Assembly: GCA_016720585.1 (NCBI GenBank)
Contig: JADKKH010000002.1
Coordinates: 1-64,000, forward strand
Source: Chitinophagaceae bacterium
GTDB lineage: Bacteria; Bacteroidota; Bacteroidia; Chitinophagales; Chitinophagaceae
Direction: 5' to 3'
DNA: 64,000 bases
The translations under genes were made by a program, and so were the position numbers. The notes under the pieces are model-generated. The model was not told where the DNA came from. It worked only from the letters and a program-made list of their open reading frames with translations, and searched no databases. Of this stretch, positions 25,444 through 35,226 are shown in pieces (the stretch's first letter is position 1; every line of letters begins with the position of its first letter).

Positions 25444-26208
25444 ATGCAATCAGCTCCCAAAGGAAATTTGCAGTACCCCGCTTCAGGGAATGCGGGCATT
25501 ATTCATATTGAAAATATCCGTAAAAGCTATTTTATGGGTAAACAGGAATTGGAGGTGCTGAAAGGTATTTCGCTGGATATTTTTAAGAATGAATATGTAG
25601 CATTAATGGGGCCATCTGGCTCCGGAAAGAGTACACTGATGAATATTATTGGCTGCCTGGATACGCCAACTGGTGGAAAATATCTGCTGAATGAACTGGA
25701 TGTAAGCCAAATGGAAGACAATGCCCTTGCGGAAGTACGTAACAAAGAAATCGGATTTGTATTTCAGCAATTCAATTTATTACCCAGATTAACAGCCCTG
25801 GAAAACGTTGCTTTACCCTTGGTATATGCGGGTATGAACAGGAAGCTTCGCATCGAAAAGGCTAAGCAGGTATTGGAAATGGTTAGCCTGACAGACAGAA
25901 GTCACCATAAACCAAATGAACTTTCCGGTGGTCAATGCCAGCGGGTAGCTATTGCCCGGGCCTTAGTGAATGACCCATCTATTATACTTGCGGATGAACC
26001 CACCGGAAATCTCGACACCAAAACCTCGCAGGAAATTATGGAAATCTTCGGGGATATTCATGGCCGGGGAAATACCGTTATATTGATCACACATGAAGAA
26101 GATATCGCCAACCATGCACACCGGATCGTACGGTTGAGAGATGGGTTAATAGAAAGTGACACCCCCCGGGCTCATTCCTCAACCTTTACTGTTAACCGGC
26201 CGTTATAA
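25444..26208 (+). CDS. ABC transporter ATP-binding protein (MacB/LolD type)
   Basis: A 254-residue ATPase with Walker A (GPSGSGKST), Q-loop (FVFQQFNLL), signature ELSGGQCQRVAIARA, Walker B (IILADEPTGNLD) and H-loop (LITHEE). The short insert after Walker A and the 'DEPTGNLD' block are typical of the MacB/LolD/FtsE group, whose permeases drive lipoprotein sorting, efflux or mechanotransmission instead of classic import. No permease gene is adjacent, so its partner is elsewhere. Follows gatC by 36 nt. Confidence 0.88.
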   Translation: MQSAPKGNLQYPASGNAGIIHIENIRKSYFMGKQELEVLKGISLDIFKNEYVALMGPSGSGKSTLMNIIGCLDTPTGGKYLLNELDVSQMEDNALAEVRNKEIGFVFQQFNLLPRLTALENVALPLVYAGMNRKLRIEKAKQVLEMVSLTDRSHHKPNELSGGQCQRVAIARALVNDPSIILADEPTGNLDTKTSQEIMEIFGDIHGRGNTVILITHEEDIANHAHRIVRLRDGLIESDTPRAHSSTFTVNRPL

Positions 26209-26275
26209 AGAATATCTGGAAAAAGGAGTTGAAATAATGAAGGATTTTTATTCTTTTATGCAACTTTAAACATTT

Positions 26276-26283
26276 TACTTTTG
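26276..26283 (+). promoter_or_regulatory. -7 promoter element upstream of PduO gene
   Basis: TACTTTTG fits TAnnTTTG; a clear -33 TTTG at the right spacing is not seen. Confidence 0.4.
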
Positions 26284-26349
26284 TTACCTGTTTATTAAGT
26301 ATTCCGGTTCGGCTTTAAATGATGAACCGTTTAAAATGAATTTTCCAAA

Positions 26350-26910
26350 ATGGCAATGAAAATCTATACAAAAACAGGAGATGATGGAATCACTTCCCTT
26401 ATTGGTGGGACCAAAGTTCTCAAATCGCATATACGGATTGAAGCTTACGGGACCGTGGATGAACTAAATTCATATATCGGTTTATGCAAAGACCTTTTAA
26501 CCGATGAACCTGAGAAAATAATTTTGGTGGAAGTTCAGGAACGTCTTTTCACTATAGGATCCTCACTGGCCTGTGATCCCGGCAAAAAATCAAAAATGTT
26601 GTTACCGGATCTGAAAGAAACCGATGTGGAATTGTTGGAAAAAGAAATGGACAGAATGAATGAGACATTACCGGATATGAAGCATTTTATTCTCCCGGGC
26701 GGTCACACCACACTGTCCCATTTTCACATTGCCCGATGTGTATGCAGAAGGGCTGAAAGATGTTGTGTAAGACTCGAAGCAGAAAGCCCGGAAATAGAAA
26801 AGATCATTATCCGGTACCTCAACCGGCTCAGCGACTTTCTTTTTGTTTTAAGCAGGTATTATGGGCATCGTTTAAATGTGGCAGAAATTCCCTGGAAACC
26901 CAGAATGTAA
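26350..26910 (+). CDS. Cob(I)alamin adenosyltransferase, PduO type
   Basis: Transfers the 5'-deoxyadenosyl group of ATP to cob(I)alamin, making adenosylcobalamin. The 186-residue protein has the ATP loop IYTKTGDDGITSLIGG at the start, YGTVDELNSYIG (Asp for the corrinoid/ATP site) and RCVCRRAERCCVRL, the conserved RxxxRxxER-type helix. Two ATGs (26350 and 26356) are possible. The product is the cofactor needed by the class II ribonucleotide reductase at 56.4 kb. Confidence 0.93.
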   Translation: MAMKIYTKTGDDGITSLIGGTKVLKSHIRIEAYGTVDELNSYIGLCKDLLTDEPEKIILVEVQERLFTIGSSLACDPGKKSKMLLPDLKETDVELLEKEMDRMNETLPDMKHFILPGGHTTLSHFHIARCVCRRAERCCVRLEAESPEIEKIIIRYLNRLSDFLFVLSRYYGHRLNVAEIPWKPRM

Positions 26911-27055
26911 TGCTGTATATTTTCAAAATCAGAAAAAACTGCTTTTCTTACGGAAAATCAGCGTTAGCAATAAATAAATAAAGCGGTCGTTTACAGGAAT
27001 TGGGAAAGCTTGATTTAGGGGGTACCGACATCGAAGGGCAAACAAAATACTATCT

Positions 27056-27931
27056 ATGCAGAAAAATTATCTGTTCCTATTTGTTCTGGTGGCAATTTCA
27101 TTGTTCAGTTGCGAACCTGATCCGATAAATCCGCCCCCTCCCCCACCAGGCCCGTTAACCGATACCACCATCCAAAATATTTCTTATGGTGCAAATGCAA
27201 GTCAAAAATTAGACCTGGGTTTGCCGGCGGGCAGAACAACCGCTACCCCCCTTGCAGTGGTGGTTCATGGTGGCGGCTGGTCTACCGGTGATAAAGCAGA
27301 ATTAGCCTGGTTGCTGAATGGCTTAAAACAAAGAGGATTTGCGGTTGCTAATATTAACTACCGTCTTACCCTTAATACACCTGATAATTATAAAATGCAG
27401 TTAGATGATGTGGACAGTGCTGTTCAATTTACCCTGAGGCAAGCTTTGGCTCATACATTTAACGGACAGAAATTGTATATCCTTGGTCACAGTGCCGGTG
27501 GACATCTGTCTTTAGCCTATGCCTATACGAGAAATGCTAACGGAAAGGTTAAGGGTGTTGGTTCGCTGGCAGGCCCAACTGATCTGTTTGCTATGTCTTA
27601 TTATAATTTTAATATTTATAACCAGATACTTCAGCCCTTTTTAGGTATTCCTTTATTTCCCCTGACAGCTACATCGGAGCAACGTTATAAAAATTGCAGT
27701 CCCCAATACCAGGCCACAACGACTTCAACACCAACGATTTTTTTTCATGGCGACCTTGATTTTGTAGTAACGCCGGATCAAAGCAGCGGTCTCTTTGCCA
27801 AATTGGGTACATTGAATGTGGATAGAAAGATTATAAATTACCCATTAACTTTTCACGACTGGTGGACCGATGGAGCCAAAGTTGCCAATACCCTGGATGA
27901 ATTAAAAACCTGGTTCAATAATCACCCATAA
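27056..27931 (+). CDS. Lipoprotein alpha/beta hydrolase (esterase/lipase-like)
   Basis: A 291-residue protein with a lipobox (LFSC, Cys 19) behind a hydrophobic signal, then a proline-rich linker (PPPPPPG). The alpha/beta hydrolase core shows HGGGW (oxyanion region), the nucleophile elbow GHSAGG, an Asp in GDLDFVV and the His in FHDWW, a full Ser-Asp-His triad. It resembles the BD-FAE/esterase D group; it probably sits on the outer membrane or in the periplasm and acts on short acyl or feruloyl esters. Substrate is unknown. Confidence 0.8.
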   Translation: MQKNYLFLFVLVAISLFSCEPDPINPPPPPPGPLTDTTIQNISYGANASQKLDLGLPAGRTTATPLAVVVHGGGWSTGDKAELAWLLNGLKQRGFAVANINYRLTLNTPDNYKMQLDDVDSAVQFTLRQALAHTFNGQKLYILGHSAGGHLSLAYAYTRNANGKVKGVGSLAGPTDLFAMSYYNFNIYNQILQPFLGIPLFPLTATSEQRYKNCSPQYQATTTSTPTIFFHGDLDFVVTPDQSSGLFAKLGTLNVDRKIINYPLTFHDWWTDGAKVANTLDELKTWFNNHP

Positions 27932-27986
27932 GAAATAAAAAGATCAAAAAAAGGAACATCACATAAAGGCAACCTTTTTTAAGAAG

Positions 27987-28637
27987 TTACACTATTTTTC
28001 CATCCTTCATATACAATACCCGATCACTGAGTTTGGCCAGGTCCTCGTTATGTGTTACTATGAGAAATGTCTGATTAAATTTATTCCGGAGGTCAAAAAA
28101 CAACTGGTGCAATTCTTTGGCATTGCCCGAATCAAGGTTGCCCGTCGGTTCATCTGCAAATACAATATCCGGGTTATTGATCAATGCCCGGGCAACAGCC
28201 ACCCGTTGCTGTTCGCCTCCACTCATTTCATTAGGCTTATTTTCCATCCGTTGAGAAAGGCCCAGCATAATTAATAATTTTTCAGCCTTTTCTTTTACTT
28301 CAGCCTTTTTTCTTCCCGCCAGCCATCCCGGTATACAAACATTTTCCCAGGCTGTAAACTCGGGCAGCAAGTGATGAAACTGGAAAACGAACCCAATATG
28401 TTTATTCCGGAAAGCCGCCAGCTTCTTACCACTGAGTGTATGTATCGCTGTTTCATTCATCCGCACTTCCCCCAAATCGGCCTTATCCAATGTTCCCAGG
28501 ATATGCAATAAAGTGCTTTTTCCTGAACCGGAAGGTCCGACAATAGAAACCACTTCTCCTTTTTGGATTTCAACATCAACACCTTTCAGCACCTCCACGG
28601 TACCATATCGTTTATGAATATTTTTTCCTGTCAGCAT
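27987..28637 (-). CDS. lolD: LolD-type lipoprotein-releasing ABC ATPase
   Basis: A 216-residue ATPase with Walker A (GPSGSGKST), Q-loop (FVFQFHHLLPEF), signature EMSGGEQQRVAVARA, Walker B (IVFADEPTGNLDS) and H-loop (IVTHNE). FQFHHLLPEF is the LolD-like motif, so it likely powers LolCE extraction of outer-membrane lipoproteins from the inner membrane. LolC/E permeases are not adjacent. Convergent with the esterase gene. Confidence 0.88.
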   Translation of the reverse strand: MLTGKNIHKRYGTVEVLKGVDVEIQKGEVVSIVGPSGSGKSTLLHILGTLDKADLGEVRMNETAIHTLSGKKLAAFRNKHIGFVFQFHHLLPEFTAWENVCIPGWLAGRKKAEVKEKAEKLLIMLGLSQRMENKPNEMSGGEQQRVAVARALINNPDIVFADEPTGNLDSGNAKELHQLFFDLRNKFNQTFLIVTHNEDLAKLSDRVLYMKDGKIV

Positions 28638-28856
28638 GTATCCAGAAGTTCATTACGTAAAGCAATCCGGGTTTAAGATTTTCTGCCCGAAACTATACAA
28701 AAATGGGTTGAAAATTTTCAATAAACGCATCGGCCGGGTAAATAAAATAATCCCGGGTGTCAGGAATAGCTGAAATAAGCCCCCCGGATCATAAACAACA
28801 AATACTGTGGTTATGGGTTTCCTCCATTCCTTTAAAAACCGGTGAACAATTAAGGA
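28638..28856. other. Gene-free stretch upstream of DUF2795 gene
   Basis: A/T-rich spacer between divergent genes; nothing recognisable until the promoter at 28857. Confidence 0.4.
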
Positions 28857-28887
28857 TTTGGAAAATTCGTTAATACAGCTACATTTG
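28857..28887 (+). promoter_or_regulatory. Consensus promoter of the DUF2795 gene
   Basis: TTTG (28857-28860), 19-nt spacer, TACATTTG (28880-28887). It leaves an 80-nt leader before the ATG at 28974. Confidence 0.75.
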
Positions 28888-28973
28888 CGGAAAATTAGGG
28901 CTGACCAGAATTACTCAATTTGTTGAATTGTCAGTAACCGGAAACCTTATCAAAAAATTAAAACCCTGAGAAG

Positions 28974-29195
28974 ATGTTTTGGACCTTAGAATTAGCCTCG
29001 TACCTCGAAGATGCACCCTGGCCTGCCAGCAAAGATGAACTGATAGATTATTCGATCCGCAGTGGTGCCCCTATTGAAGTGGTAGAAAACCTGCAGGAAC
29101 TTGAAGATGAGGGAGACGTATATGAAACGATTGAAGATATCTGGCCAGATTATCCTACGCATGAAGATTTCCTGTTTAATGAAGATGAATATTAA
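28974..29195 (+). CDS. DUF2795 family small acidic protein
   Basis: A 73-residue protein rich in Asp and Glu. The PASKDELIDYSIRSGAPIEVVENLQEL segment matches the DUF2795 pattern (a small helical fold common in Bacteroidota). No signal peptide or membrane segment; likely cytoplasmic. Own consensus promoter and terminator show a single-gene unit that is probably well expressed. Function unknown. Confidence 0.8.
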   Translation: MFWTLELASYLEDAPWPASKDELIDYSIRSGAPIEVVENLQELEDEGDVYETIEDIWPDYPTHEDFLFNEDEY

Positions 29196-29242
29196 GAAAA
29201 AGTTTGGCGTTGTATATGCCGGCTCAGAGATCTGCTAATTTA

Positions 29243-29274
29243 TAAACCCCCGCCTGAGGCGGGGGTTTAATTTT
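29243..29274. terminator. Bidirectional terminator between DUF2795 gene and fabI
   Basis: Stem AAACCCCCGCC / GGCGGGGGTTT with a 4-base loop (TGAG), flanked by A/T on both sides; convergent genes. Confidence 0.85.
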
Positions 29275-29331
29275 ATTAAATCATTTGGCAGATCAATCAG
29301 GTCAGGAGTTTATACTGATCGTTCTGAAAGA

Positions 29332-30159
29332 TCAGGGGGTTTGGGAGTCTAAACCCAACTTCTGCATAACCTCATTACTCACACCGGTAGTAGAATAACC
29401 CCCATCGTGAAACAGGTTTTGCATGGTTACCATTCTTGTCAGGTCGGAGAAAAGTGTTATGCAATAGTTAGCACAATCTTCAGCGCTGGCATTCCCCAAC
29501 GGAGCAATGGCATTGGCATAATCAAAAAAATCGCCAAACCCTTTAATGCCTGTGCCGGCAGTCGTCTTTGTAGGTGATTGGGAAACCGTATTGATACGAA
29601 CTTTTTTATCTACCCCGTAATGATAACCAAAACTACGGGCAATAGATTCCAGCATAGCTTTGATATCTGCCATATCGGTATAAAAAGGGTAGGTCCGTTG
29701 TGCTGCCATATAAGTTAATGCCACTACACTGCCCCATTCATTGATCGCATCCAGTTTTTTGGCTACTGCCAGCATTTTATGAAAAGACATTGCTGAAACA
29801 TCAATTCCCTTCATGAAATAGTCATAATTGGATTCTGTATAAGGTATCTTTTTTCTTATGTTGACACTCATGCCAATGGAATGTAACACAAAATCAATCT
29901 TACCGCCCAGTACCTCCTGCGACCTGGTAAAAAGGTTAGTTAGCTCTTCCACATTCGTGGCGTCGGCCGGAATGATTTCTGATTTGGTTTTTTCAGCCAG
30001 TTTATTGATTTCACCCATCCGCATAGCAATCGGGGCATTCGTCAGTACAAAAGAAGCGCCTTCTTCATAGGCTTTTTCAGCAACTTTCCAGGCAATTGAA
30101 TTGGCATCCAGTGCGCCGGTAATGATTCCTCTCTTCCCTTTTAAAAGATTATAGGCCAT
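29332..30159 (-). CDS. fabI: Enoyl-ACP reductase (NADH), FabI
   Basis: Catalyses the last step of each fatty-acid elongation round. I start it at ATG 30159 (MAYNLLKGKRGIITGA), giving 275 residues. The nucleotide-binding loop GIITGALDANSIAWKVA and the Tyr-x6-Lys catalytic pair (YTDMADIK), with Thr-Tyr in ALTYMAAQRTYPFY, place it in FabI. The open frame continues upstream but lacks homology there. Divergent from the KAS III gene. Confidence 0.94.
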   Translation of the reverse strand: MAYNLLKGKRGIITGALDANSIAWKVAEKAYEEGASFVLTNAPIAMRMGEINKLAEKTKSEIIPADATNVEELTNLFTRSQEVLGGKIDFVLHSIGMSVNIRKKIPYTESNYDYFMKGIDVSAMSFHKMLAVAKKLDAINEWGSVVALTYMAAQRTYPFYTDMADIKAMLESIARSFGYHYGVDKKVRINTVSQSPTKTTAGTGIKGFGDFFDYANAIAPLGNASAEDCANYCITLFSDLTRMVTMQNLFHDGGYSTTGVSNEVMQKLGLDSQTP

Positions 30160-30600
30160 AGCAATTGATTTTATTCCGGTAAAAATAAGGAGATATGCCG
30201 ATTGAGATTTAAAAATCCAAATGGCCTTTCCCAGGGCATTACCGGCTTCGAATATCAACGCCCCTTTCCGGTGAATTTTCAGGATAAATGGATTCAATAT
30301 TTATTATCCCCGAAACAATGATTTGATTTAAAAGATAATAAAACCAGGTATATGCAACCATAAATTCAAACAATGTCAGAAGTTAGGACCCGGAATAATA
30401 AATAATAATACTGCTGTTATTTATTTCAATGATAACTCAGCATTATCTGTAGTCATCATGAGCCTCCATTACCCCTAAATAATAGCTCCAGATTTTTTCT
30501 CATAGGCAAAAAACTTATCCATTTTTCGAACATCCGTTAGTTGCTTAACCTGTTACCTTTGTAACTGTCATCTACCTTATTATTTTCCAAAATTGTATAC
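30160..30600. other. 441-bp intergenic region between fabI and KAS III
   Basis: Carries TACCTTTG at 30554-30561, a -7 element pointing to the KAS III gene; the -33 element is not clear. Otherwise I see A/T-rich sequence and no gene. Confidence 0.5.
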
Positions 30601-31677
30601 ATGAAAGTAAGGACTGTCATCACCGGTACGGGGTGTTATATCCCCGGGGTGGTAAAAACTAACCAGCAGTTTATTGAACAGGAATTTTATGATGATGATG
30701 CCCAACGCATAACCACCCCCTCCCAGGAAATAGTGGACAAATTCCAGAAAATCACCGGAATAGAAGAAAGGCGTTATATCAACGACAATATGAACTCCTC
30801 TGACATGGCCGTGATAGCTGCCCGGTTAGCGATTGAAGAAAGTGGTATTGATCCTGAGGAACTGGACCAGATAATACTGGCCCACAATTTTGGAAATGTG
30901 ATCAAGAATACGATCCAGACAGATGTGTTGCCAGCCCTGGCATCCAGGGTGAAACATGAGCTTGGAATAAAAAATCCAAACTGTGTGGCCTATGATATTT
31001 TATTTGGTTGTCCCGGTTGGGTACAAGGGGTGATTCAGGCGGATAGTTATTTCAAAGCAGGGATTGCCAAAAAAGCGCTTGTAATAGGTACAGAAACCCT
31101 GAGCCGGGTACTGGATATGTACGATCGTGACTGCATGATTTTTTCGGATGGCGCCGGTGCCTCTGTTTTAGAGGCCAGGTCTGAGGATGAAATAAACAAT
31201 GGCATTCTTTCCTGGTCTGTCCAAAGCCACTGCATTGATGAAGCCTATTATCTGTACCTGGGTAAAAGTAATTTTCCGGGAGCTGATTCACGTATCCGGT
31301 ATATAAAAATGAAGGGGAAAAAAGTATATGAGTATGCCATGCAACATGTTCCCGCAGCGATGAAAGACTGCCTGGACAAAGCCGGTATTCCCATTCAGAA
31401 AGTAAAAAAGATTTTTATTCACCAGGCCAATGAAAAAATGGACGAGGGAATTATCCGTCGCCTGTTCAAATTATACGGTTTAACAGAAATACCGGAACAT
31501 ATCATGCCCATGAGCATTCACAAATTTGGCAATAGTTCGGTAGCTACCATCCCCACTTTATTCGATATGGTAAAAAAAGGGCAGGTCATTGATCACAGTT
31601 TAAACCCGGGCGATGTAATACTATTTGCTTCTGTTGGAGCTGGCATGAATATCAATGCTGTTTGTTACAGGATATAA
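30601..31677 (+). CDS. fabH: 3-oxoacyl-ACP synthase III (KAS III family)
   Basis: Thiolase-fold condensing enzyme that starts fatty-acid synthesis by joining acyl-CoA to malonyl-ACP, or a related KAS III. The 358-residue protein has the nucleophile Cys in YDILFGCPGW, His in HQANEKMDEG and Asn in HKFGNSSVAT, giving Cys-His-Asn. It is longer than E. coli FabH (317), mostly through an N-terminal insertion (EFYDDDAQRITTPS), seen in a Bacteroidota subgroup, so it may be a paralogue with a different primer. Opposite to fabI. Confidence 0.8.
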   Translation: MKVRTVITGTGCYIPGVVKTNQQFIEQEFYDDDAQRITTPSQEIVDKFQKITGIEERRYINDNMNSSDMAVIAARLAIEESGIDPEELDQIILAHNFGNVIKNTIQTDVLPALASRVKHELGIKNPNCVAYDILFGCPGWVQGVIQADSYFKAGIAKKALVIGTETLSRVLDMYDRDCMIFSDGAGASVLEARSEDEINNGILSWSVQSHCIDEAYYLYLGKSNFPGADSRIRYIKMKGKKVYEYAMQHVPAAMKDCLDKAGIPIQKVKKIFIHQANEKMDEGIIRRLFKLYGLTEIPEHIMPMSIHKFGNSSVATIPTLFDMVKKGQVIDHSLNPGDVILFASVGAGMNINAVCYRI

Positions 31678-31814
31678 AACAGGGAGATGTGATATAATAA
31701 AATAATCCTGTTGATATTTCTTATCTGATTTGACTGATTTCTATATGCCATCCTCCGCCTGAATGTCTGAATCGTTTGATATATCTTCGCGGCTATTAAA
31801 AGTAGCTATAGAAC

Positions 31815-34262
31815 ATGACGATTTCCTACAATTGGCTAAGTGAATATTTGCCTGTAACCGTTGATCCGGAAAGATTGAGCCGCATTCTTACGTCCATCGG
31901 ACTGGAAGTGGAAAGCCTGGATAAATACGAAGAGGTAAAAGGCGGCCTCCTGGGTTTGGTAATAGGTGAAGTACTGAGCACTGAAAAACATCCTAATGCT
32001 GATAAGCTGACGCTGACCCGTGTAAATGTGGGTAATGGTGAACCCTTACAAATTGTTTGCGGAGCACCCAATGTTGCTGCCGGGCAAAAAGTGGTAGTGG
32101 CCACAGTGGGCACAACAATTTATCCGGGAAACAGTGAACCGATGACCATGAAAGTCGCGAAAATCAGGAATGTAGAAAGCCATGGTATGATTTGCGCTGA
32201 AGATGAGATCGGGCTGGGGACCTCTCATGCCGGAATACTGGTATTACCGGATGATGTAAAAGTTGGAACAACGGCTGTTGAATACTTTCAACCCTATGAA
32301 GATCTGATTTATGAAATTGGCCTTACCCCCAATCGAATGGATGCAATGAGTCACTGGGGAGTAGCCAGAGATGTTTGTGCTTACTTAAATCATCACGATA
32401 AAAAAGATTTTAAACCGAAGCTTCCGAATGGAAATGGCTTTATGGTTGACAATACGTCGCTTAACATTGACGTGAAAGTGGAAAATGAAACAGCCTGCCC
32501 CCGTTATTCCGGTGTCAGTATTGCCAATGTTACCATTGGTGAATCGCCAAAATGGCTAAAGCAAAAACTACAATCGATTGGTCTGCGTCCCATCAATAAT
32601 ATAGTGGATATTACCAATTTCATACAGCATGAAACCGGGCAACCCTTACATGCTTTTGATGCGGACAAGATTGCCGGAAAGAAAATACGTGTAAAAAATC
32701 TCTCCGAAGGAACCATTTTTGTTACCCTCGATGAAAAAGAAAGAAAACTTGGCGCAGAAGACCTGATGATCTGTGATGCCAAAGAAGGAATTTGTATGGC
32801 CGGTGTATTTGGAGGGATGCACAGCGGCGTTTCATCAACAACAAAAAATATTTTCCTGGAAAGTGCCTGTTTTGATGCGGTTACAACCCGTAAAACTTCT
32901 TTCCGGCATGGATTAAGAACAGATGCTGCCAGTCGTTTTGAAAAAGGCACGGACATTTCTGCCACGGTAACAGTGTTAAAAAGAGCAGCCCGTCTTATTA
33001 AAGAGATCGGGGGCGGTGAGATAGCTTCTGAAATTGTGGATGTATACCCAAAGCCAAAAGCAAAAACAGAGGTATCCATAAAATTTCATTTCATAAAAAA
33101 GCTGAGTGGCAAGAACTATCATCCCGATGCCGTGAAAGAGATCCTCAACAATCTTGGCTTTGAAACACTGAAAGAAGGAATTGATGAACTGAGAGTCTCA
33201 GTACCATATCACAAACCTGATATCAGCTTACCGGCCGACCTGGTTGAAGAGATACTGAGAATTGACGGATTAGACAACATTGAAATTCCGGAATCAATCA
33301 CCATCACACCGGCAATAGAGGAAAACTATGCTAAAGAAGTCTACCGGGAAAAAACGGCTGGTTATTTAGTTGGACAGGGATTCCATGAAATGATGACAAA
33401 CTCCATTACCAATGCCGCCCATTTTTCTGAAGCAGAGTTAGGGGGTATGGTAAAGATGCTGAATAGCCTAAGTGCTGAATTGAACATTCTTCGTAATTCA
33501 CTTTTTGAAACTGCCCTGGAAGTTGTTGCCCGTAACCTGAATCATAAAAATAACTCTCTTCGTCTTTTTGAATTCGGAAAGGTTTATGCCACCTCTGGAC
33601 CGGGCAAATACCTGGAAACCGAAAATCTATGCCTCGTTATCAGTGGAAATAAAAATGAGGATAGCTGGAAGCAAAAAAGCGTTTCAACCGACTTTTTTTC
33701 ATTGAAAGGAACGGTTGAAACCCTATTAACTTTATTAGGGATCATCCCCGATTCAATGGAAGAACTGCAGGTACCCAAACTGGATAACCACATTGTTTAC
33801 AGGCTGAATAACCAGGTTATTGCCGGGGCTGGCCAGGTGAAGAAAAAAATACTGGACAATTTTGGCATCAAACAACCGGTTTTCTTTGCAAGCCTGGATT
33901 GGTCTTTGTTATCTCAGCTGATGGCTAAACAATCAAATACAGTTAAAGAGATACCTAAATTTCCTTCCGTACAGCGGGATCTTGCCCTGGTTGTTTCCAA
34001 AGAAATGACCTGGGGTGAAGTTCAGCAAACGATTGAAAAAATTAAATGGAACCTGCCAGCGGGCAAGTCCGAAAAACTTCGGGATATCAAACTCTTTGAT
34101 ATCTTCGAAAGTGAAAAACTTGGCACCGGCAAAAAATCAATGGCCGTTAATTTTACTTTTCTTGATGATGAAAAAACGCTGACCGATAAAGAAATTGATG
34201 GCTGGATGAGTCAGATTATGACGACTCTGGAAAAGGATTTACAGGCTGAAATCAGAAAATGA
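31815..34262 (+). CDS. pheT: Phenylalanyl-tRNA synthetase beta subunit
   Basis: The large subunit of the alpha2-beta2 PheRS. At 815 residues it has the usual order: EMAP/OB-type tRNA-binding domain (IGEVLSTEKHPNADKLTLTRV, residues ~40-150), B3/B4 editing region (RPINNIVDITNFIQHETGQPLHAFDADK), B5 domain, catalytic-like core (EEILRIDGLDNI), and a C-terminal ferredoxin-like anticodon-binding domain (FPSVQRDLALVV..., residues ~720-815). The stop overlaps the next start by 4 nt. pheS is not adjacent in this window. Confidence 0.95.
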   Translation: MTISYNWLSEYLPVTVDPERLSRILTSIGLEVESLDKYEEVKGGLLGLVIGEVLSTEKHPNADKLTLTRVNVGNGEPLQIVCGAPNVAAGQKVVVATVGTTIYPGNSEPMTMKVAKIRNVESHGMICAEDEIGLGTSHAGILVLPDDVKVGTTAVEYFQPYEDLIYEIGLTPNRMDAMSHWGVARDVCAYLNHHDKKDFKPKLPNGNGFMVDNTSLNIDVKVENETACPRYSGVSIANVTIGESPKWLKQKLQSIGLRPINNIVDITNFIQHETGQPLHAFDADKIAGKKIRVKNLSEGTIFVTLDEKERKLGAEDLMICDAKEGICMAGVFGGMHSGVSSTTKNIFLESACFDAVTTRKTSFRHGLRTDAASRFEKGTDISATVTVLKRAARLIKEIGGGEIASEIVDVYPKPKAKTEVSIKFHFIKKLSGKNYHPDAVKEILNNLGFETLKEGIDELRVSVPYHKPDISLPADLVEEILRIDGLDNIEIPESITITPAIEENYAKEVYREKTAGYLVGQGFHEMMTNSITNAAHFSEAELGGMVKMLNSLSAELNILRNSLFETALEVVARNLNHKNNSLRLFEFGKVYATSGPGKYLETENLCLVISGNKNEDSWKQKSVSTDFFSLKGTVETLLTLLGIIPDSMEELQVPKLDNHIVYRLNNQVIAGAGQVKKKILDNFGIKQPVFFASLDWSLLSQLMAKQSNTVKEIPKFPSVQRDLALVVSKEMTWGEVQQTIEKIKWNLPAGKSEKLRDIKLFDIFESEKLGTGKKSMAVNFTFLDDEKTLTDKEIDGWMSQIMTTLEKDLQAEIRK

Positions 34263-34546
34263 GTAACACCGAACAACATCTGAAACGTATACAGGACAAA
34301 CTTCAGCAAATTCTGAAGCACCATGCCGTTTTGCAAAAAGAAAACAATAAGCTGAAGGAGGAATTAGAAACTGCCCTGCAAAAAATTTCTACTCAGCAAA
34401 AAGCCGGAGATGAATTGAAACAACAGGTAAGTATATTAAAAGTCAGTTCCGGAGAAATGAATGAGCCCGATAAGAAAGAGTTTGAAAAAAGAATTAACGG
34501 TTATTTGAAAGAAATTGACCGGTGTATTGCTTTACTGGGTGAATAA
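34259..34546 (+). CDS. Short coiled-coil protein between pheT and zapA
   Basis: 95 residues, almost all coiled coil (heptads from IQDKLQQILKHHAVL through QQKAGDELKQQVSIL), with a small C-terminal helix. The ATGA overlap with pheT shows translational coupling. Its size and place next to zapA suggest a ZapB-like or other division-associated coiled coil, but sequence gives no proof. Confidence 0.7.
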   Translation: MSNTEQHLKRIQDKLQQILKHHAVLQKENNKLKEELETALQKISTQQKAGDELKQQVSILKVSSGEMNEPDKKEFEKRINGYLKEIDRCIALLGE

Positions 34547-34801
34547 TTATACTCTTTTCACCAGGTTCATTCTCATTTCATCATCACCATGAGAAAGCTC
34601 CAATGTATATTTCCCATAGGGCAGGTCGTTTAATCCACCCCAGGTAAGTTCTTCTTTGTCGGTTGCAATATCTCTTTCGATTGTACGGCAAATGTTCCCG
34701 GTATCATCTTTCAAAACACCCCGAAGGCAGTTACCTTTGGGGGCATTAAGTTGAAACTGCAGCGCATCAATAAATACGGATGACTTAACTTTAGCAAACA
34801 T
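34547..34801 (-). CDS. Hypothetical 84-residue protein opposite to zapA cluster
   Basis: Intact frame, ATG 34801; the stop lies directly against the stop of the coiled-coil gene. Sequence suggests a small beta-rich domain (KSSVFIDALQFQLNAPKGNC, LNDLPYGKYTLELSHGDDEM), no signal or membrane segment. I do not recognise it. Antisense location and proper composition argue for a real gene, but no family support. Confidence 0.5.
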   Translation of the reverse strand: MFAKVKSSVFIDALQFQLNAPKGNCLRGVLKDDTGNICRTIERDIATDKEELTWGGLNDLPYGKYTLELSHGDDEMRMNLVKRV

Positions 34802-34932
34802 GGCAAACGTTTAAATACGATAAATCGTTTCCTTAGGTGTCCTCAATTAATGATTCTTTTTCTTCAGTGGGTAGTGGCCTGGGGTAGTAAGGGACACCGA
34901 ATGTAATTAATTGAAACTGAAAATACCAAATT

Positions 34933-35226
34933 ATGGATGAATTAATAGCCATATCGGCCTTTATCGGGGACAGGAGCTACCGGATAAAAATTAACCCGGC
35001 GGATGAAGAGGTAGTGAGAAAGACCCTCAAAACCATTAACGATAAGATAGTTGAGTTTAAAACCCTGTTTGCAGGTAAGGATATGCAGGATTATATAGCC
35101 ATGGTACTGATCTGGTACGCCACTGAACAACATGCGGAAGCAGCAGCCGGTATAATAACAGAAAACCTGGCGGACCGGTTAAATGCTTTGGAAAAATTAC
35201 TGGATAACCAACTAATTGAAAAGTAA
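34933..35226 (+). CDS. zapA: Cell division protein ZapA
   Basis: A 97-residue FtsZ-ring stabiliser. It has the ZapA head (ISAFIGDRSYRIKINPADEEVVRKTLKTIN) followed by a helix with QDYIAMVLIWYAT and a coiled coil to the end. ZapA binds FtsZ and links protofilaments at the division site. Placement between pheT and rny is a recurrent Bacteroidota arrangement. Confidence 0.88.
   Translation: MDELIAISAFIGDRSYRIKINPADEEVVRKTLKTINDKIVEFKTLFAGKDMQDYIAMVLIWYATEQHAEAAAGIITENLADRLNALEKLLDNQLIEK

Noticed and set aside
25444..28637. Macrolide-type efflux or Lol operon from the two ABC ATPases
   Set aside because: The two ATPases are on opposite strands, separated by unrelated genes and have no permease or adaptor next to them.
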